Shown here piece after piece: positions 8,785 to 17,761 of a DNA stretch of 64,000 nt. Position numbers and translations under genes: made by a program. Position 1 is the first letter of the stretch. Each line of letters opens with the position of its first letter. The notes under the pieces are model-generated. The model had not been told where the DNA came from. It saw only the letters and a program-made list of their open reading frames with translations, and searched no databases. This stretch comes from Streptomyces coffeae (lineage in GTDB: Bacteria; Actinomycetota; Actinomycetes; Streptomycetales; Streptomycetaceae). Location of the stretch: assembly GCF_016741875.1 (NCBI RefSeq), contig NZ_JAERRF010000015.1, positions 62,001 to 126,000 on the forward strand, read 5' to 3'.

Positions 8785-11613
8785 TCAGCGGTGTGCGGGG
8801 AACTCCACGACCTGCTGGTAGGTGGGGCGGTTCTGCCAGCTGATGGTGTCGTGGCCGATACCGCCGACCGCCCGGTGGATGATCGCGTCGGCGCACCACT
8901 GTTCGCCCGCCTTGCAACTGGCGTCACCGGGATACACCTCGGTGGCGGGCTTGGCGGCGGCCTGCTTGAGCGTGGTCAGCAGGGCGTCGCGGCAGGACGT
9001 GAGGTCACCGCCGCCGCAGTAGGACGCGGCCAGCGGGCCCTTCACATCCTCGCCGAGCAGCTTCCGCAGGTCCTTGTCGACATAGGACCACCAGCCGTAC
9101 TGGAAGGAGGATCCGGCGTGCGAACCCGTGGGGCCGTGGCCCGCCGACGGCGATTCGTCGATGGGCAGATTGGCCTTCAGGGCGTCGTAGAGCTCGCTGC
9201 CCAGACCGGGTTTGAACGCGGACTCCACCAGCAGCGGCCACCACGCGTCCATGATCCGCACGGCGTCCGGGTGGCCGTAGGTGTGCGACCCGGCACTGGT
9301 CTCCTTGCGCTGCGCGCCCGCGCTGCGCCAGGACTCCAGCTGCTCTACGGCCGTGGCCGCCTTCGGATCGTCGATGGGCTTGGACCGCACCACCTTCAGC
9401 AGTTCGGGCAGCACGTCCTCACCGCGCAGATCGGTGACGGCGGCCTCGGCCATGGCGCGGGTGAGCGCGGCGCGGGTGACGCCGCCCTTCTCGACCAGCG
9501 CGCGGACCCGGTCCTCGAGCAGGTTGCCGCGGTGCACCGAGCCGTTGCCGAACCCGGACACGGCGTAGTCCTTGGCCAGCTTGTTGTTCCAGCTGATGTA
9601 GTAGTCCTGGTCGATGGACTGGGGATGTTCGGCGGGCGGGGTGTAGGCGGCGGTGTTGTCGGACGGCTTGAAGTCCCGCCACTCATAGGCCGGTTCGGCC
9701 GTCACCGGCAGCGAGGAGTCGATGTCCTCGGCGCGCGCGGGGTTCAGTCCGCTGTTGTAGTACGCGGTCTGCTTGGAGTCGGCATAGAACCAGTTGAAGG
9801 TGTAGTTGATGTTCTGGGCCGCGGTCTGGAAGGACTTCGGATCCTTCACATGGCCGGGGTCGTTGAGCATCTGGAAGCCGATGATGGAGTCGGCCTCGTG
9901 CCGGTAGGTGGCGCGCAGCGAGGTGTAGGCGACGGGTTTGCCGCCGATGGTGGCGCGATGGGTCACCAGGCCGTATGTGGTGCGGTAGACCTGGAGCCGG
10001 TAGGAGCCCGCGGCGGTGGAGTCCGCCACGGTGGGCTTCCAGGCGTTGCGCCGCTCCAGCTTCTCCATCGGCAGGCAGTCACCGTGGTAGCGGTAGTACG
10101 TGGCGTCCTTGGTGGGGGTGCCGCCGTCCGGGGAGCACAATTCGACCGCGTAGGTGTCGGTGATGTCCTGGCCGGAGGTGGTGGCGCTCCACGCGTAGTC
10201 CTGGCCGCGGCCGAGCTGGACATACATCCCGACGCCCGCGAACGAGGCGCCGCGCGCGCTGATCCCGGGGCCCTGGAGCTCCTGGAGCATCAGCAGCTGC
10301 GGGGCGAAGTAGCCGGTCTGGGGGCCGAAGACGGCCACGGGGTGGCCGCTGGCGGTGTACTTCCCGGAGACCACGAGCGCGTTGGACATGCCCTTCTTGC
10401 GGCTGAACAGATCGCGGGGCAGTACGCCGTTGTCATAGATGCCGCGCAGCTTCTCCAGGGAGCGCGTCGGTGCCTTCACCTTGACGCGGTCCTTGGTGGT
10501 TGCGCCGCCCTCGCGGTCGTAGACGAGCTGTTCGGGGGTGACGGAGCCGCGGTCGGGCATGGCCGTGCCCTTGGCGTCGGCCGGTTTCCCGCCGTACGGG
10601 AAGCTCTTGCCGTCGTGGAGGGTCTGCACCGCCTCGGGGTCGTTGCGCTGCCGGAAGGACTCCCACACCTTGGTGCCCTCGGCGAGACCGTACTTCTGCT
10701 GGGCGGCGAGCAGCGAGAGCGCGCCCTGCACCTCACCGCCGCCGCCGTTGCCGAAGAGGGCGCCGACGACGGAGGCGAGGGCTATCAGATCGGTGAGCTT
10801 GAACGGCTGGATCTCACCGGCGTTGGTGATCGCGTCGATATGGCCGGTGAGCACGTACTCACCGGGGAAGTAGCGGCCGTCCTTGGCCTTCTTGGCATAG
10901 GCGTTGATGCCGTCGACATACGACTGGGCGTCGGCCAGCGCCTGCTTTCCGCGCTCTCCGCCATGGGCCAGGATGAAGTCGATCTGGGCCTGGTAGTCCT
11001 CCTCCTTGTAGGGCGCCTGGCGGAAGAAGTCCTGTTCCAGACCCTGGTTGGCGGGGGCGCCACCGGCGAACGAGGTGAGTTCGCCGCGACCGACGTGGCG
11101 GAAGAGGTCCATCAGCCACAGCCGGTCCTGGGCGGCCGCGTATCCGGCGCCGAACTCGGTGCCCTCGCGGGTGGTGCCCTGGATGTGGGGGACCCCGGTC
11201 TTCTTGTCCCGGGTGATGGTGACGTCGTCACGGGGCTTGGTCACGGACGCCACCTGGTCGGCGGGGACACCGAAGGAGGAGTCGTTGAAGAAGCTGGTCA
11301 GCTTGTCGTCGGTGAGGGTGGGATAGGCGCCGGCCAGATCGTTGTACGGGCCGAGCTGATCGGTGCTGTGCTCGGGGTGGGTGCCGAACACCTTGTTGCC
11401 GAGGATCTCCACCAGGGTCGCGTTGCCGTTGGCCCCGGGCGGGAGGATGTCGGCGCACTGGCCCTGGCAGTAGTCGGTGGCCGCCGCGGGGGCTGCGGGG
11501 GCCGCCTGAGCCGGTTGCGGCAGTGGTGCCGCAAGCGCGGCGCCGAGGCCGAGCACGGCGGCCGCGGCTATCACGGTTCTGGTGAGCCTGCCGGTTTTGG
11601 GTCGCATACTCAC
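8785..11613 (-). CDS. Secreted penicillin acylase family protein (Ntn-hydrolase amidase)
   Basis: A 942-residue precursor. Residues 1-37 form a Sec signal peptide with a basic start, an Ala/Leu core and an AxA-type cleavage site. The family is made as one chain and self-cleaves before a serine that becomes the N-terminal nucleophile. The expected GMSNALVVSG sequence is present with Ser near residue 410, preceded by a spacer region. Total length fits penicillin/cephalosporin/acyl-homoserine-lactone acylases. Secreted Streptomyces members cleave penicillin V, aculeacin or N-acyl-homoserine lactones; which substrate applies here cannot be read. It is monocistronic. Confidence 0.92.
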   Translation of the reverse strand: MSMRPKTGRLTRTVIAAAAVLGLGAALAAPLPQPAQAAPAAPAAATDYCQGQCADILPPGANGNATLVEILGNKVFGTHPEHSTDQLGPYNDLAGAYPTLTDDKLTSFFNDSSFGVPADQVASVTKPRDDVTITRDKKTGVPHIQGTTREGTEFGAGYAAAQDRLWLMDLFRHVGRGELTSFAGGAPANQGLEQDFFRQAPYKEEDYQAQIDFILAHGGERGKQALADAQSYVDGINAYAKKAKDGRYFPGEYVLTGHIDAITNAGEIQPFKLTDLIALASVVGALFGNGGGGEVQGALSLLAAQQKYGLAEGTKVWESFRQRNDPEAVQTLHDGKSFPYGGKPADAKGTAMPDRGSVTPEQLVYDREGGATTKDRVKVKAPTRSLEKLRGIYDNGVLPRDLFSRKKGMSNALVVSGKYTASGHPVAVFGPQTGYFAPQLLMLQELQGPGISARGASFAGVGMYVQLGRGQDYAWSATTSGQDITDTYAVELCSPDGGTPTKDATYYRYHGDCLPMEKLERRNAWKPTVADSTAAGSYRLQVYRTTYGLVTHRATIGGKPVAYTSLRATYRHEADSIIGFQMLNDPGHVKDPKSFQTAAQNINYTFNWFYADSKQTAYYNSGLNPARAEDIDSSLPVTAEPAYEWRDFKPSDNTAAYTPPAEHPQSIDQDYYISWNNKLAKDYAVSGFGNGSVHRGNLLEDRVRALVEKGGVTRAALTRAMAEAAVTDLRGEDVLPELLKVVRSKPIDDPKAATAVEQLESWRSAGAQRKETSAGSHTYGHPDAVRIMDAWWPLLVESAFKPGLGSELYDALKANLPIDESPSAGHGPTGSHAGSSFQYGWWSYVDKDLRKLLGEDVKGPLAASYCGGGDLTSCRDALLTTLKQAAAKPATEVYPGDASCKAGEQWCADAIIHRAVGGIGHDTISWQNRPTYQQVVEFPAHR

Positions 11614-11820
11614 TCCTCCCGGTTGCTGATGCGACGGAGGTTACCGGCGGTACGGCCCGGCTGGAAGGTGAGCGACCGTCAACTTAACCGTGCATTCACG
11701 GTCATTGAGGGCACGGATCGGCCTATTCGGCAACTTCCGGGGAATCCGATGGATCCGGATCGCGCTCCGTTACGTCCATTCCACAACGAGTCGGGTCCGC
11801 GATTGCGGAGGTGGTAAGAA

Positions 11821-12435
11821 GTGGCCGGTTTCAGAGCACTCGCACGAGAGGTGCGCAATCCACACAGACACATCACCGCCCGGCGCACCTCGCTGCGCAA
11901 ATGCCTCGAACGGTTCGCGCCGTACGGGCACCGGGCGACCTGGCACCATCTGTGCACCAGGACGGGGATCGTCCCGGAGGACCGGGAGCCCGAACCACTG
12001 CGCCTGATCACGGCCCTCGAGGAACTCGAGGAGGCCCGCACCCTCTGGCTCGCGTACGAGGCGGACTTCGCCGCCCGGCGCCGCGAGGAGAAACACATCG
12101 GCATCCGCCGGCCCAGCGCCGTCGACGACTGGCATCTGCACACCTGGGGCGGATGCGACATCATGCCCTGCGAGAGCCCCTCGACCCACCCCGAAGGTCC
12201 GCTCCCCGATGTGCTGCGCCGGCTGATATCGGCGATGCAGTCGGGACCCGGCTCCTCCTGCCCGGTCTGCGGACAGGAGCGCCTGGCCTGGCGTGAGGAC
12301 CTCGACCGCTACCCCTCGGCCGGGCCGGTCTGCGGGGACTGCGGCATCGCGGTGCCGGTCCCGCTGCTGACCACCGAGGCGCTGTCGGCCACGCGGCGCG
12401 CCCGGTGCGAGAGCAGCCGGTACGCGACCGTATGA
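11821..12435 (+). CDS. Hypothetical protein with C-terminal zinc ribbon
   Basis: A 204-residue soluble protein starting with GTG at 11821, with GGAGGTGG about 6 nt upstream. Residues 145-175 hold CPVCG and CGDCG, a four-cysteine zinc ribbon. Upstream, a CE-containing segment near residue 118 (GGCDIMPCE) adds two more cysteines. The N-terminal half is Arg-rich and helical. I do not recognise a named family. A nucleic-acid or protein-binding role is only a guess. It is divergent from the acylase and followed by a hairpin. Confidence 0.7.
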   Translation: MAGFRALAREVRNPHRHITARRTSLRKCLERFAPYGHRATWHHLCTRTGIVPEDREPEPLRLITALEELEEARTLWLAYEADFAARRREEKHIGIRRPSAVDDWHLHTWGGCDIMPCESPSTHPEGPLPDVLRRLISAMQSGPGSSCPVCGQERLAWREDLDRYPSAGPVCGDCGIAVPVPLLTTEALSATRRARCESSRYATV

Positions 12436-12470
12436 CACCCGGCCGCCCCGGACCGCCCTGAGGCGCACTC

Positions 12471-12501
12471 GCCGGGGCCCGCTCTGGTCACGGGCCCCGG
12501 C
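12471..12501. terminator. Hairpin terminator
   Basis: An 11-bp stem, GCCGGGGCCCG paired with CGGGCCCCGGC, with a 9-nt loop, lies about 35 bp after the zinc-ribbon gene. Confidence 0.65.
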
Positions 12502-12613
12502 GCAGGCGCGCCATACCGTCCGGGCACCGGTGGGCCGACCGGGCCGCCGGTGGAGGGAAGCGCGCCGCAGTGCGCTGGAGTGCGTTGACACGGCGAAGGT
12601 CACCCGAGCATGC

Positions 12614-12628
12614 TGAGCAAGCGCTTAG
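12614..12628. promoter_or_regulatory. TetR operator candidate upstream of MaoC gene
   Basis: TGAGCAAGCGCTTAG, centred on the palindrome AAGCGCTT, lies 25-39 bp upstream of the MaoC ATG. The identical 15-mer occurs at 13780-13794 in front of the TetR gene. The spacing would let a repressor block RNA polymerase. Confidence 0.65.
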
Positions 12629-12652
12629 TGAGCTGCCCCGGGAGGCATCAGC

Positions 12653-13114
12653 ATGGCAGAGCCCAGGATCTTCACCTCGACCGATGAGCTGCGGTCCGCG
12701 ATCGGCGAGGAACTCGGCCCCAGCGACTGGCTGGAGATCGACCAGAAGCGGATCGACCTGTTCGCCGACGCGACCGACGACCACCAGTGGATTCATGTGG
12801 ATGCCGAGAAGGCGGCCCAGGGGCCGTTCGGCACAACGATCGCGCACGGCTATCTCACGCTGTCGCTGCTGCCCGCGTTCACCCCGCAGCTGATGCGGGT
12901 CGAGGGGGTGCGGATGGGCATCAACTACGGCGTGAACAAGGTCCGTTTCCCCTCCCCCGTCCCGGTCGGCTCCCGGCTGCGGGCCACCGCCCGGATCGCG
13001 GAACTCACCGAGGTGACCGACGGTGTCCAGCTGACGCTGGTGGTCACCCTCGAGCGGGAGGGCGGAGCCAAACCGGTGTGCGTGGCGGAGAGCGTCGTCC
13101 GCTACTACCCCTGA
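12653..13114 (+). CDS. MaoC family dehydratase (R-specific enoyl-CoA hydratase-like)
   Basis: A 153-residue single hot-dog-fold protein. The motif FADATDDHQWIHVD (about residues 38-51) and the following AHGYLTLSL segment carry the Asp/His dyad of (R)-specific enoyl-CoA hydratases. These hydrate trans-2-enoyl-CoA to (R)-3-hydroxyacyl-CoA. The start follows GGGAGG. Convergent with a TetR gene and carrying that TetR's putative operator, it probably works with the acyl-CoA dehydrogenase at 13828. Confidence 0.9.
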   Translation: MAEPRIFTSTDELRSAIGEELGPSDWLEIDQKRIDLFADATDDHQWIHVDAEKAAQGPFGTTIAHGYLTLSLLPAFTPQLMRVEGVRMGINYGVNKVRFPSPVPVGSRLRATARIAELTEVTDGVQLTLVVTLEREGGAKPVCVAESVVRYYP

Positions 13115-13127
13115 CCGGCCCGCCGGG

Positions 13128-13766
13128 CTAGCGGCCTTGCGCTCCCACCATCCGCAGGACGAGTCCGGCGTACAGCTCGCCGACCTCGTCCGGGGTGCTG
13201 CGGCCCTGGGCGTTGAACCAGCGGGCGACGTCGATGCACAGGGACAGCACCGCCACCGTGGCACCGCGGACGTCCGGTACGTCGAACTCCCCCGTCCGCA
13301 CGCCGTCCTCGAGGATCGCGCGCACCGCGCCGTCCGTCGCCTTGCGGATGGCGATGACCTCGGCGTGGTGCTCCTCGCCCAGCGCGCCCAGCTCGTACTG
13401 GACCACCCGCGCCGTCGTATGGTGCTCGGCGTGCCAGCGGACGAAGGCGCGTACGGCATGGCTGAGCCGCTCGGCGGGGGTGCCGCCGGAGTCCCGGGCA
13501 TCCTCCACGATCTCCAGGGCGCGCTGATGGCCGACCTTGCTGATCTGGTAGAGCAGCTCTTCCTTGGTCTTGTAGTGGATATAGAGGGCGGCCGGGCTCA
13601 TCCCGGCGCGGCCCGCGATGTCGCGGGTGGTGGTGGCGTGGTAGCCGCGCTCCGCGAAGGCGTGCACGGCGGCGGTCACCAGCCGCCGGGCCGCGTCCGG
13701 GGTGATGTCCCCCCATACCTCGGCCCTGCCCTCGTCCTTCTTCGGCTCCGCGTTCATGGCGGACAC
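13128..13766 (-). CDS. TetR/AcrR family regulator, probably controls MaoC and itself
   Basis: A 212-residue TetR. The HTH spans about residues 27-70 (HATTTRDIAGRAGMSPAALYIHY). The C-terminal domain is of the fatty-acid-responsive type (TetR_C, KstR2-like). A 15-bp sequence 14 bp upstream of its start is identical to one in front of the MaoC gene at 12653. That is good evidence for autoregulation plus control of the hydratase. The ligand is probably an acyl-CoA, by analogy with KstR2/FadR systems. Confidence 0.88.
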   Translation of the reverse strand: MSAMNAEPKKDEGRAEVWGDITPDAARRLVTAAVHAFAERGYHATTTRDIAGRAGMSPAALYIHYKTKEELLYQISKVGHQRALEIVEDARDSGGTPAERLSHAVRAFVRWHAEHHTTARVVQYELGALGEEHHAEVIAIRKATDGAVRAILEDGVRTGEFDVPDVRGATVAVLSLCIDVARWFNAQGRSTPDEVGELYAGLVLRMVGAQGR

Positions 13767-13779
13767 CCTACACGGAGAG

Positions 13780-13794
13780 TGAGCAAGCGCTTAG
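13780..13794. promoter_or_regulatory. TetR operator candidate (autoregulatory copy)
   Basis: This is the same TGAGCAAGCGCTTAG 15-mer as at 12614-12628, in the same orientation, just upstream of the TetR ATG at 13766. Confidence 0.65.
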
Positions 13795-13827
13795 AGGGCG
13801 GCGAACCGGAGTCCGGCGCAGCCCCGC

Positions 13828-14979
13828 TCAGAAGGCCGAGACCCCGGTGAGGGCACGGCCGATCAGCAGCTTCTGGATCTGGCTGGTGCCCTCGTAGAGG
13901 GTCATCACCCGGGCGTCCCGCAGCAGTTTGCCCACCGGGTACTCATCGGTGTACCCGTAACCGCCGAAGACCTGGAGTGCGTTGCCGGCGCAGCGCACCG
14001 CCGCCTCGCTCGCGTAGAGCTTGGCCACCGAGGACTCGGCGGTGAACGGCAGTCCCCGGTCGATATGGTCCGCCACCCGCCAGGTCAGCAGCCGTGCCGC
14101 GTCGACATCCACCGCGATGTCCGAGATCAGCTCCTGGACCAGTTGGTGATGGGCGATGGTCCGGCCGAACTGCTCGCGCTCGCCCGCGTACCGCACCGCC
14201 GCGTCCAGCGCCGCCTGGGCGATGCCGACGCAACCGGCGGCGACCGACATCCGCCCCTTGGCCAGGGCGGACATGGCGACCGAGAACCCCTTGCCCTCGG
14301 GGGCCATGCGCGCCGAGGCGGGCACCCGGACGTCCTCCAGGACCAGTTCGGCGGTGGCCTGGCCGCGCAGTCCCAGCTTGCCGTGGATCTCACGGCGAAG
14401 GAGGCCCGGGGCGTCGGTGGGTACCAGGAAGGCGCTGATCCCCCGGTGGCCGGGCTCGGATCCGGTACGGGCGAAGAGCAGCACCACATCGGCCCAGGTG
14501 CCGTTGGTGATGAAGGTCTTGGTGCCACTGATCACGTAAGCGTCGCCGTCCCGGACCGCCCGGGTGGTCAGCCGGGCCGCGTCCGAACCGGTGCCGGGTT
14601 CGGTGAGCCCGAAGCAGCCCACCGCCTCGCCCGAGCACAGCCGCGGCAGCCAATGGCGCTTCTGCTCCTCGCTCCCCCACGCGGCCACCGACTTGGCGAC
14701 CAGGCCGAGCGAGACGGAGACGATGCCGCGCACCGAGGAGTCACCGCGCCCCAACTCCTCGGTGACCAGGACATAGCCGAGGTGGTCACCGCCGCTGCCG
14801 CCGTAGTTCTCGGGGACGGTGAGACCCAGGAAGCCGAGCGCGCCCAGTTTGCCCACGATCGCCCGGTCCACCCCCTCGGCGCGGTCCCACTCGGCGGCGT
14901 ACGGAGCGACCTCGCGTTCCACGAAGTCCCTGGCCAGTCGACGCATCGCGGTCTGCTCCTCGGTGAGCGCGAGATCCAT
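13828..14979 (-). CDS. Acyl-CoA dehydrogenase
   Basis: A 383-residue short-chain-type acyl-CoA dehydrogenase. It has the CFGLTEPGTGSDA loop (about residues 124-136), the GEREQFGRTIAHHQ segment near 260 and the catalytic YEGTSQIQ near 362-369, in which the glutamate is the general base. Oxidation yields a 2-enoyl-CoA that the MaoC hydratase could accept. It is divergent from the TetR gene at 15063 across an AT-richer 83-bp gap. Confidence 0.93.
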   Translation of the reverse strand: MDLALTEEQTAMRRLARDFVEREVAPYAAEWDRAEGVDRAIVGKLGALGFLGLTVPENYGGSGGDHLGYVLVTEELGRGDSSVRGIVSVSLGLVAKSVAAWGSEEQKRHWLPRLCSGEAVGCFGLTEPGTGSDAARLTTRAVRDGDAYVISGTKTFITNGTWADVVLLFARTGSEPGHRGISAFLVPTDAPGLLRREIHGKLGLRGQATAELVLEDVRVPASARMAPEGKGFSVAMSALAKGRMSVAAGCVGIAQAALDAAVRYAGEREQFGRTIAHHQLVQELISDIAVDVDAARLLTWRVADHIDRGLPFTAESSVAKLYASEAAVRCAGNALQVFGGYGYTDEYPVGKLLRDARVMTLYEGTSQIQKLLIGRALTGVSAF

Positions 14980-15019
14980 GGGCCACCCTTCCCGAGAGCA
15001 TGGACGACGGAGCGTTAAT

Positions 15020-15030
15020 TAGCACTGCTA
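15020..15030. promoter_or_regulatory. Small palindrome in divergent ACAD/TetR promoter
   Basis: TAGCA-c-TGCTA lies inside an AT-rich stretch (about 15014-15040) between the divergent acyl-CoA dehydrogenase and TetR genes. It is a plausible operator or promoter core for the TetR at 15063. Confidence 0.4.
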
Positions 15031-15062
15031 GTTTTAGCTGCGAAGCCTCTACTATGGGGCCC

Positions 15063-15698
15063 ATGGCCCGCCCCCGCAAGCCCCTCCTCAGCCGCGAGCG
15101 CATCGTCGCCGTCGCCCTCGCCCTGGTGGACTCCGAAGGACTCGCGGCGGTCTCCACCCGGCGGCTGGCCGCCGAACTCGGGGTCAGCGGACCGTCCTTG
15201 TACAACCACTTCACGACCAAGGACGAGATCCTGGACGCGGTCGCCGACACGGTCATCACCCAGGTCGACATCTCGATGTTCGACGGCGGCGAGGACTGGC
15301 GTACGGCGCTGCTGGACTGGGGCCGCTCCTACCGCGCGGCGCTCACCGCGCACCCCAACATCGTGCCGTTCCTCGCCCAGGGGCCCGGCCGCCGACCGGC
15401 CGGGCTGCGGATGGCGGACGCGGTCTTCGGCGGCATGGTGAAGGCGGGCTGGCCACCCGCGCATGCCACCCGGATCGGCGCCCTGATGCGCTATTTCGTC
15501 GCCGGATCGGCGCTGGGCTCCTTCGCCCGCGGCTTCGTCGACGACGCGGGCGCCTACGACCCGGCCGACTATCCGCATCTGGGCCAGGCGCATCTGCTGG
15601 CCGGACACCAGGAGCGGGTGGACGAGGGCGCGTTCGAGACGGGGCTGCGGGCGCTGGTGGCCGGGCTGGACCGGCTCTACGGAGAAAATGCCAGGTGA
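15063..15698 (+). CDS. TetR/AcrR family regulator with TetR_C_1-type C-terminus
   Basis: A 211-residue regulator beginning MARPRKPLLSRERIV. The HTH is at about residues 28-60 (STRRLAAELGVSGPSLYNHF). The C-terminal half resembles the TetR_C domain of TetR-class repressors. The upstream in-frame ATG at 15000 would place coding sequence over the promoter, so 15063 is preferred. It is divergent from the acyl-CoA dehydrogenase and presumably regulates it. Confidence 0.85.
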   Translation: MARPRKPLLSRERIVAVALALVDSEGLAAVSTRRLAAELGVSGPSLYNHFTTKDEILDAVADTVITQVDISMFDGGEDWRTALLDWGRSYRAALTAHPNIVPFLAQGPGRRPAGLRMADAVFGGMVKAGWPPAHATRIGALMRYFVAGSALGSFARGFVDDAGAYDPADYPHLGQAHLLAGHQERVDEGAFETGLRALVAGLDRLYGENAR

Positions 15699-15729
15699 GC
15701 AAGGGCATGGGCTGACTACGATCGGCCCC

Positions 15730-16251
15730 ATGTCGCAGTCACTGGTCCAAGTCAACTACACCAAGTACGACGGCACTCTGCACTGGAATCTGCGGATGCG
15801 CAGACTGGGCGAGGACGAACACGGCGTCTGGCTTGGCCTGCCCGGCGGCTCGGTGATGCGCAAGGGCCACGGCCCCGACGTCCCCATCACCTGCGCCCAT
15901 GTGGTCCTCTTCCCGCGCGGGGCCTGGTGGACCGCGGCCTTCAACGCCGCACCGCGCGAGACCGAGGTGTACGTCGACATCACCAGCCCTCCCGAGTGGG
16001 TCTCCCCGGACGAGGTCACCATGGTCGACCTGGACCTCGACGTGGTGCGCAAGCGGACGGACGGGAACACACGGCTGGTGGACCAGGACGAGTTCGCCGA
16101 ACACCAGGTGCGCTTCGGCTATCCGGCCGAGGTCGTCGCGGAGGCCGAGGCGGCCGGGCAGTGGCTGCTGGAGGCCGTCACCCGAGGCACCCGGCCGTTC
16201 GGGGCCGAGCGCGAGCGCTGGCTGGACATGGTCGACGGCGCTCCGGCCTGA
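15730..16251 (+). CDS. DUF402 domain-containing protein
   Basis: A 173-residue protein with the DUF402 beta-barrel. The core sequence includes YVDITSPPEW (about residues 80-89) and VDLDLDVVRK (about 97-106). These carry the acidic residues that bind divalent cations in the FomD/Ntdp nucleoside diphosphatase family. The ATG at 15730 is preferred over the upstream in-frame start. It lies 31 bp behind a TetR gene, and its role here is unknown. Confidence 0.85.
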   Translation: MSQSLVQVNYTKYDGTLHWNLRMRRLGEDEHGVWLGLPGGSVMRKGHGPDVPITCAHVVLFPRGAWWTAAFNAAPRETEVYVDITSPPEWVSPDEVTMVDLDLDVVRKRTDGNTRLVDQDEFAEHQVRFGYPAEVVAEAEAAGQWLLEAVTRGTRPFGAERERWLDMVDGAPA

Positions 16252-16266
16252 GGACCACTGAGCGCC

Positions 16267-16302
16267 GGCCACGGCACGGCGCCCGGCCACGGCACGGCGC
16301 CC
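16267..16302. repeat. Two perfect tandem copies of an 18-bp unit
   Basis: GGCCACGGCACGGCGCCC occurs at 16267-16284 and again at 16285-16302, in the gap between convergent DUF402 and alcohol dehydrogenase genes. It is a minor VNTR candidate. Confidence 0.8.
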
Positions 16303-16303
16303 G

Positions 16304-17386
16304 TCAGAACACCACGAGGGCCCGTCCGCCACGTCCGCCGAGCATCGCGTCGAACGCCGCCGGGATCCCGTCGAGGTCGATCCGGCCGGTCACCATCGCC
16401 GACAGATCGAGGCGGCCCTCGCGTACATGCTCGGCGAGCACCGGCAGATCGCGCGCCGGGTCGCTGTTGCCGTAGACACAGCCCGAGAGCGTCCGGCCGA
16501 AGTAGAACAGCTCCAGGGCGGAGAAGGTCACCTGCTGGTCCTTGCCGCCGATCCCGACGACGGTGGTCCGGCCGCCGCGCCGGGTGGCGGACCAGGCGGT
16601 GCGGATGGTCTCCGCGCGGCCGACGCACTCGATGGCCACATCCGCGCCGTGGCCGCCGGTGAGGGAACGGATCCGCTTGGCGGTGTCCTCACCGGACAGC
16701 AGGAACTCGGTGGCGCCCGAAGCACGGGCCAGCTCCTCCTTCTCCGGGGAGACATCCACCGCGACGACCGTGCCCGCGCCCGCGATCCGCGCCGCCTGGA
16801 GCACCGCGAGCCCCACCCCGCCGACGCCGAACACGGCCACCGACTCCCCGGGGCGTACCGCGGCGCTGTGGTGCACCGCGCCGTAGCCGGTGAGCACCGC
16901 ACAGCCGAGCAGCGCGGCGTCGGCCAGCGGCACCCCGTCGGGCAGCGGGAGGACGGCGTGCGCGGGCACCACCGTCTCCTCGGCGAACGCGGCGGTGCCA
17001 AGACCCGGGTACAGCTCGTCGCCGCCGTCGGCGAGCTTGGCGTACGGCACGGTGGCGGCGGCGCCCGCGCCCGCGCACAGCCAGGGCTCGCCGAGCCCGC
17101 AGTGGTGGCACTCCCCGCAGGACGGGGCCCAGTTGAGGACGACCCGGTCACCGGGGGCGACCGCGGTGACGCCCTCCCCCACGGCGCTGACGGTGCCCGA
17201 GCCCTCATGGCCGAGGACGGCCGGAACGGGCTGGCGCAGGGTGCCGTTGGACAGCGACAGATCGGAGTGGCACACCCCGGCCGCCGCCAGCCGCACCCGT
17301 ACCTGGCCCGGACCGGGGTCCGGGAGGTCGATCTCGGCAAGCCGGAGCGGGGCGCCGACGGCGGGGAGGACGGCGGCTCGGGTCAT
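16304..17386 (-). CDS. Zinc-dependent alcohol dehydrogenase
   Basis: A 360-residue MDR alcohol dehydrogenase. The catalytic zinc Cys is in AGVCHSDLS (near 38) and the His in GHEGSGTV (near 60). Four structural-zinc cysteines lie in CGECHHCGLGEPWLC (about 91-105). The NAD-binding GVGGVGLAVLQ is near 186. The type matches Streptomyces/Mycobacterium class III-like alcohol dehydrogenases. It is the downstream partner of an aldehyde dehydrogenase now reduced to a C-terminal stub, so the pathway was alcohol to aldehyde to acid. Confidence 0.93.
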   Translation of the reverse strand: MTRAAVLPAVGAPLRLAEIDLPDPGPGQVRVRLAAAGVCHSDLSLSNGTLRQPVPAVLGHEGSGTVSAVGEGVTAVAPGDRVVLNWAPSCGECHHCGLGEPWLCAGAGAAATVPYAKLADGGDELYPGLGTAAFAEETVVPAHAVLPLPDGVPLADAALLGCAVLTGYGAVHHSAAVRPGESVAVFGVGGVGLAVLQAARIAGAGTVVAVDVSPEKEELARASGATEFLLSGEDTAKRIRSLTGGHGADVAIECVGRAETIRTAWSATRRGGRTTVVGIGGKDQQVTFSALELFYFGRTLSGCVYGNSDPARDLPVLAEHVREGRLDLSAMVTGRIDLDGIPAAFDAMLGGRGGRALVVF

Positions 17387-17499
17387 GGACGGGCTCCTCG
17401 GGGTGGTCGTCGGCTCGTGCGTTTTCCGGCGGCTTCGTACGTATCACGGACGGCGGCGTGAGCGCTGTGGCGGAGGTCCCGGGGTCGCGGGGTCCCGGG

Positions 17500-17755
17500 T
17501 CAGAACTGGAGCGACTTGGTCTGGAGGTACTCCGCCAGCCCGTGGGAGCCCAGTTCCCGCCCCACACCCGACTGTTTGTAGCCGCCGAAGGGGGCGAGCG
17601 GGTTGAAGCGGCCGCCGTTGATGTCCACCTGTCCGGTGTCCATCCGGCGGGCGAAGGCCACCGCCGCGGCGTCGTCGGCCGCCCAGACCGCGCCCGCCAG
17701 CCCGTAGACCGTGCCGTTGGCGATCCGCAGCGCCTCGTCCTCGTCCTGGTAGCGG
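17500..17755 (-). pseudogene. Aldehyde dehydrogenase, C-terminal remnant truncated by TnpB element
   Basis: On the minus strand this encodes about 85 residues ending at the TGA at 17500-17502. They include YQDEDEALRIANGTVYGLAG and then GQVDINGGRFNPLAPFGGYK, with KQSGVGRELG and EYLQTKSLQF at the end. This is the unmistakable C-terminal domain of an NAD-dependent aldehyde dehydrogenase. The catalytic Cys/Glu region and N-terminus (about 400 residues) are absent. Homology stops exactly where the TnpB element's right end begins (GTCAA at 17756-17760). No N-terminal half was found beyond the element, so sequence was lost as well as interrupted. The reading frame is otherwise undamaged, suggesting a recent event. 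Confidence 0.88.
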
Positions 17756-17761
17756 TTGACT

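Noticed and set aside
8656..11817. 1053-codon plus-strand open frame
   Set aside because: Antisense of the penicillin acylase gene; Gly/Val-rich low-complexity translation with no motifs.
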